A DNA stretch of 9,874 bases. Source: Acidobacteriaceae bacterium (GTDB lineage Bacteria > Acidobacteriota > Terriglobia > Terriglobales > Acidobacteriaceae). The position numbers and the translations under genes were made by a program. Below, piece after piece: positions 6,147-9,874 of the stretch. Position 1 is the first letter of the stretch. The number at the start of each line of letters is the position of its first letter. Under the pieces are notes generated by a model. That model was given only the letters and a program-made list of their open reading frames with translations. It had not been told where the DNA came from and ran no database searches. The DNA lies in NCBI GenBank assembly GCA_003135495.1, contig PLBX01000591.1, positions 1 through 9,874 of the forward strand, given 5' to 3'.

Positions 6147-7007
6147 ATGAAACTGGTACGTTATGGATTGCCTCAAGAGGAGAAGCCTGGAATCGTCGAT
6201 TCCGAAGGCCGTATTCGCGATCTTTCAAACGCTGTTCAGGACATTACGGGGAAAACTATATCGCCGACTTCTTTAGCATCCTTGAAAGATATTGACGTTG
6301 CGAAACTGCCGCTAGTGACGGGCCAAAAACAGGATCAACTCCGCGTTGCCCCCTGTGTCGGAGGCATCGGCAAATTCGTCTGCATCGGATTGAACTATTC
6401 CGATCACGCCAAAGAAGCTGGCATGCAGGTGCCGAGCGAGCCCGTCATCTTCATGAAAGCTATCTCCTGCATTTGCGGCGCGAACGACGATGTTGTAATT
6501 CCACGCGGCGCAACCAAGATGGATTGGGAAGTTGAGTTAGGCATCGTTATCGGCGCGCCTGCAAAATATGTTAGCGAGGCGGATGCGATGTTCTACGTCG
6601 CCGGCTACTGCGTGGTCAATGACGTCTCGGAACGCGCCTTTCAACTCGAACACAGCGGCCAGTGGGTGAAGGGAAAAAGCGCCGACACGTTCGGTCCGAT
6701 CGGTCCATGGCTCGTGACCGCCGACGAAATCCCTGACCCGCAAAATTTGAGCATATGGCTAGAGGTCGATGGAGAACGCCGTCAGAACGGAAACACCCGC
6801 ACCATGATCTTCGGCGTTCGCGAAATCGTCAGCTATGTGAGCCGCTTCATGAGCCTGCAACCCGGCGACATCATCGCGACTGGAACCCCGCCCGGAGTCG
6901 GCTTGGGACGTAAACCGCCGCTTTTTTTGAAAGCTGGAAACCGGATGCGGCTCGGCATCGATGGCTTGGGCGAACAAAACCAACTGGTCGTTGCGGAGAG
7001 CGCATGA
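6147..7007 (+). CDS. Fumarylacetoacetate hydrolase (FAH) family enzyme
   Basis: The 286-residue protein has the full set of FAH-family landmarks and the usual 280-290 length. They are GLNYSDHAKEAG (81-92), PVIFMKA (99-105), the metal-binding DWEVELG with Glu128 and Glu130, NDVSERAFQ with Asp159, WVKGKSADTFGPIGPW around Lys177, and the C-terminal MSLQPGDIIATGTPPGVGLG. The family uses a divalent metal to hydrolyse or decarboxylate acyl-pyruvate-type 2,4-dioxo acids. The close similarity of GKSADTFGPIGPWLVT and RRQNGNTRTM to proteins annotated as ureidoglycolate lyase or 2,4-diketo-3-deoxy-sugar-acid (fuconate/rhamnonate) hydrolase suggests sugar-acid catabolism, but substrates in this family are not reliably read from sequence. 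ATG 6147 is chosen because it starts the conserved MKLVRYG and has AGGA four bases upstream. The longer frame beginning at 5973 overlaps the upstream gene and adds unrelated residues. A cytoplasmic location is expected, since there is no signal peptide. Confidence 0.93.
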   Translation: MKLVRYGLPQEEKPGIVDSEGRIRDLSNAVQDITGKTISPTSLASLKDIDVAKLPLVTGQKQDQLRVAPCVGGIGKFVCIGLNYSDHAKEAGMQVPSEPVIFMKAISCICGANDDVVIPRGATKMDWEVELGIVIGAPAKYVSEADAMFYVAGYCVVNDVSERAFQLEHSGQWVKGKSADTFGPIGPWLVTADEIPDPQNLSIWLEVDGERRQNGNTRTMIFGVREIVSYVSRFMSLQPGDIIATGTPPGVGLGRKPPLFLKAGNRMRLGIDGLGEQNQLVVAESA

Positions 7008-7074
7008 GACAGAACCGCGTGAGTTGCGGATAGCACTTGGATCGACGACGTTCTTGTTGCGGCAAATCTGGACT

Positions 7075-7078
7075 AGGA
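7075..7078 (+). promoter_or_regulatory. Ribosome binding site of the receiver/PEP-synthase-like gene
   Basis: AGGA is followed by seven bases and then ATG 7086. It is the only well-placed Shine-Dalgarno in the 78-base gap after the FAH gene and supports the chosen start. No terminator or strong promoter is visible in the gap. Confidence 0.55.
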
Positions 7079-7085
7079 TATTCCC

Positions 7086-9874
7086 ATGAGCGGCCGCCGC
7101 AGCGCCGAATCGATTCTGGACGTGGAAGAACGCTTTGAAGGCTTCGAAAACCTGATGCCCTTCAAGGTGCATAACATTCTTCTTGTCTCCAGCCTCTACG
7201 ACTCCTTCATTCTGCGCGAAGATGGACGGCTCAACGAGTTACTTATCGACCAATCTCTCGACTTAAGCCTGCAGCAGATTCCAGGAATCACTCATGTTTC
7301 TTCCTGCGCGGAAGCCACGATCATGGCTCGCTCGCGGCACTTTAATCTCATCGTCACGAATCTTGCAGTTGGTGACATGAACGCCGCTCAGTTAGCTCGC
7401 GAGATAAAAGAAGCGGGACTCGATGTTCCCGTCGTCGTTCTGGGATATGACTACCGCGAGATCAAGAACTTTGTTGCGCGCAATCCGCTTACAGATATTG
7501 AGCGCGTTTTTCTCTGGCAAGGCAATGCGCGAATCCTTATCGCCATCGTCAAATACGTCGAAGACAAACGCAACGTGCTGCACGACACGCGCTCCATGGG
7601 AGTGCCGGTCCTCCTGGTCGTTGAGGACAACATTCGCTATTACTCATCGTTCCTTCCCGTGATGTATACAGAGTTGATCAAGCAGTCGCGGCGCGTCATC
7701 CAAGAGGGCGTGAACGTAGCCCATAAGCTGGTGCGCATGCAGGCGCGGCCGAGAATTTTACTGAGCACAAACTTCGAAGAAGCCGCCAGCCTCGTTCAGG
7801 AATATCGCGACTATCTGTTCGGAGTCGTCTCCGATGTTGAATTTCCAATGGAGGGCAAACTGAGCGCGGAAGCCGGATTTGAACTGGCCCGCATGGTAAA
7901 GAGCCTCGTGCCGGACGTGCCTGTTGTGCTGCAAACCGGCCGCCCCGAATTTCGTCCGCGCGCGCATGCCGCGGGTTATTCGTTCTTGCGTAAACGTTCG
8001 CCCACGCTTCTAAAAGACCTGCGCCAGATTTTGACCGAGCAATTCGGATTCGGGGACTTTGTTTTTCGTTTACCCGATGAGAGCGAAGTGGGACGGGCGC
8101 AAGACTTGAACGAATTGGAGGAACAATTACAAAAGGTTCCGGCGGAAAGTATCGTCTTCCACGCGCAGAGCAATCATTTCTCACACTGGCTCGTGGCTCG
8201 CACCGAGTTTGCCTTAGCGGCCAAGTTGCGTCCCAGAAGGGTTTCCGATTTCGCCAGTCCTGAACATTTGCGACGCGATCTGATCGAATCGATCAATGAG
8301 TATCGCCACGAGCAGAGCGAAGTATTAATTGGAGACTTCAGGGCCGAGACATTCAAGCCTTCCGAATCAAGTTTCTTGCGCATCGGATCAGGATCACTCG
8401 GCGGCAAGGCCCGCGGACTGGCATTCGTTCGCCATCTCTTGCGCAAAAGCCGCATCAACAAGCGCTTCCCGGGCGTTCGCATCTCAGTTCCGCCGGCGGT
8501 TGTTCTGGCGACCGATGTATTCGATCAGTTCATTGCCGAAAATAATCTCCTCGATTTCGCTTTGCATTGCGAAGACGACAAGGAAATTCAACAGAAGTTT
8601 CTGGCTGCGCCCTTATCGCACACTCTCACGGGAGATCTGAAATCATTTCTGATCGAAGTTAACCACCCGCTCGCCATACGCTCATCGAGTCTGCTGGAGG
8701 ATTCTCAATACCAGCCTTTCACCGGCGTCTATGAGACTTTCATGCTGGGCAATCAGCAAACAAATTTAGACGAGCGGCTGAGCGCCCTGAGCCAAGCCAT
8801 TCGGCGCGTGTATGCCTCTACCTTCAGCCGCCATGCTAAGGCCTATGTTCGCGCAACTCCCTACCGTCTGGAAGAAGAAAAGATGGCGGTCATTCTGCAG
8901 CAGGTTGTCGGCACGGCGCACTGCGGGCGCTTCTATCCTGATTTCTCCGGCGTCATTCGTTCCCGCAATTTTTATCCCGTACCTCCTATGACTTTCGAGG
9001 ATGGCATCGCAGCGGTGGCGCTCGGTCTCGGCCGTTCCGTCGTGGACGGCGGAAAGTGTTTGACCTTCTGCCCACGATATCCCCAGAACCTGATCCAGTT
9101 TTCATCGGTCGAAGATATTTTGACTAACTCGCAGTCGGAATTCTGGGCGCTTGAGTTAAATGGCGCTTCACAAAAACTCCTTGACGACCGCAAAGACGGC
9201 GCAGGTCCTTTTCATTGGCACGAAAGTCGTTTCGGCTTGGACACAGCCGAAAGCGATGGCACGCTGCAAGCCGTGGCTTCCACTTACTCGCGAGATAATC
9301 ACGCCATCTATGATGGGGTAAGTCGTCCGGGAGCCCGCATCGTGACTTTCGCTCCGATGCTCAAGCATGGCACTTTCCCTCTGGCCGAAATCCTCGATGA
9401 TCTGGTTCGGGCGGGCGAGCAGGGTCTTGGCAATCCCGTGGAAATTGAATTCGCCGTCAGATTGCCGCACTCCGCTGGGCAGGCTGCTGAGTTTGGATTT
9501 CTCCAGATCCGTCCCCTCACTTTGGCACGTCAGACGGAGGAATTAGTCCTCGACGATGTGCAGTCCGAACGGTTGATTTGCATGAGCAACCGTGTGCTGG
9601 GCAATGGCCGCATTGAAAATCTTCACGACCTCGTGGTAGTAGATTCGCAGCGCTTCGAACGCAGCCGAAGTCAGGAGGTCGCCGCGGAAGTCGCACGCTT
9701 CAATCGACGGCTCAACGACGAGAACCGTCCTTATCTTCTCATCGGTGTCGGACGCTGGGGGTCGACGGAGCCTTGGCTCGGCATTCCAGTCGAGTGGGAT
9801 GAAATATCAGGCGCACGTGTGATTGTGGAAGCCGGCTTCCGCGACTTTCGCGTCACGCCATCGCAGGGCAGCCA
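7086..9874 (+). CDS. Tandem receiver-like domains fused to a PEP-synthase/PPDK-type ATP-grasp domain, C-terminus beyond the window
   Basis: The frame is open for 929 codons to the right edge with no stop. Residues about 28-165 resemble a response-regulator receiver but lack its chemistry: SS replaces the acidic pair in ILLVSSLYD, and Asn92 stands at the phosphorylation position (NLIVTNL). Residues about 173-320 form a second receiver with the key residues present: E180 and D181 (LLVVEDN), D250 (VVSDVEF), T284 (VLQTG) and K303 (FLRKRSP). D181 to D250 is about 25 residues longer than usual. From about 430 the protein matches the PPDK/PEP-synthase nucleotide-binding domain: GSLGGKARGL (436-445), LAIRSSSLLEDSQYQPFTGV (529-548) and EIEFAV plus FGFLQIRPL (786-811). 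Residues 812-929 (including LLIGVGRWGSTEPWLGIPVE) continue a C-terminal region typical of proteins labelled PEP/pyruvate-binding. No swivelling phosphohistidine motif (TCH-like) is seen so far. The reaction is unknown; PEP synthase activity should not be assumed. It is cytoplasmic, with no signal or membrane segment. Confidence 0.88.
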   Translation, partial: MSGRRSAESILDVEERFEGFENLMPFKVHNILLVSSLYDSFILREDGRLNELLIDQSLDLSLQQIPGITHVSSCAEATIMARSRHFNLIVTNLAVGDMNAAQLAREIKEAGLDVPVVVLGYDYREIKNFVARNPLTDIERVFLWQGNARILIAIVKYVEDKRNVLHDTRSMGVPVLLVVEDNIRYYSSFLPVMYTELIKQSRRVIQEGVNVAHKLVRMQARPRILLSTNFEEAASLVQEYRDYLFGVVSDVEFPMEGKLSAEAGFELARMVKSLVPDVPVVLQTGRPEFRPRAHAAGYSFLRKRSPTLLKDLRQILTEQFGFGDFVFRLPDESEVGRAQDLNELEEQLQKVPAESIVFHAQSNHFSHWLVARTEFALAAKLRPRRVSDFASPEHLRRDLIESINEYRHEQSEVLIGDFRAETFKPSESSFLRIGSGSLGGKARGLAFVRHLLRKSRINKRFPGVRISVPPAVVLATDVFDQFIAENNLLDFALHCEDDKEIQQKFLAAPLSHTLTGDLKSFLIEVNHPLAIRSSSLLEDSQYQPFTGVYETFMLGNQQTNLDERLSALSQAIRRVYASTFSRHAKAYVRATPYRLEEEKMAVILQQVVGTAHCGRFYPDFSGVIRSRNFYPVPPMTFEDGIAAVALGLGRSVVDGGKCLTFCPRYPQNLIQFSSVEDILTNSQSEFWALELNGASQKLLDDRKDGAGPFHWHESRFGLDTAESDGTLQAVASTYSRDNHAIYDGVSRPGARIVTFAPMLKHGTFPLAEILDDLVRAGEQGLGNPVEIEFAVRLPHSAGQAAEFGFLQIRPLTLARQTEELVLDDVQSERLICMSNRVLGNGRIENLHDLVVVDSQRFERSRSQEVAAEVARFNRRLNDENRPYLLIGVGRWGSTEPWLGIPVEWDEISGARVIVEAGFRDFRVTPSQGS

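Noticed and set aside
7696..8482. Minus-strand frames of 162 and 102 codons
   Set aside because: They are antisense to the unbroken receiver/PEP-synthase-like frame and have shadow-like composition.

Overview
The window looks like chromosomal DNA of moderate-to-high GC from a Gram-negative soil-type bacterium. The best guess is Acidobacteriota (Koribacter/Terriglobales-like). That guess rests on gene content only: a large exported VPS10/BNR beta-propeller protein, a periplasmic YagTSR-type molybdo-hydroxylase locus, an exported MetX-like hydrolase and a very large receiver/PEP-synthase-like protein. No rRNA or other marker gene is present to confirm it. I saw no mobile element, tRNA, rRNA or CRISPR array.

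Left half (1-4722), all on the minus strand. In transcription order (right to left) it holds an EntS-like MFS exporter (4722-3517), a Tat-exported [2Fe-2S] subunit of a YagT/PaoA-type aldehyde/xanthine dehydrogenase (3340-2588), a broken remnant of the next two subunits (2607-2213), and a secreted VPS10/sortilin-like BNR-repeat protein that starts at GTG 2118 and runs off the left edge. The remnant is the most striking genetic event here. The first ~40 codons of the FAD subunit (yagS-like) are joined out of frame to the last ~85 codons of the molybdopterin subunit (yagR-like), as if about 2.8 kb had been deleted. The iron-sulfur gene is left without partners at this locus.

Right half (4879-9874), all on the plus strand. 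A 156-bp divergent spacer separates it from the left half. It encodes an exported alpha/beta hydrolase of the MetX (homoserine O-acetyltransferase) fold family (4879-6039), a fumarylacetoacetate-hydrolase (FAH) family enzyme (6147-7007), and a >929-residue protein open at the right edge (7086-9874). That last protein joins two receiver-like domains, the first lacking its phosphorylation residues and the second apparently intact, to a pyruvate-phosphate-dikinase/PEP-synthase-type ATP-grasp domain and a further C-terminal region. Gaps of 107 and 78 bp allow co-transcription but do not prove it.

Functionally, the FAH enzyme and the hydrolase suggest small-acid catabolism, and the right-edge protein suggests a signal-responsive nucleotide-dependent phosphotransfer protein. 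Nothing in the sequence links these into one pathway. Every stretch longer than 300 bases is covered by a gene.
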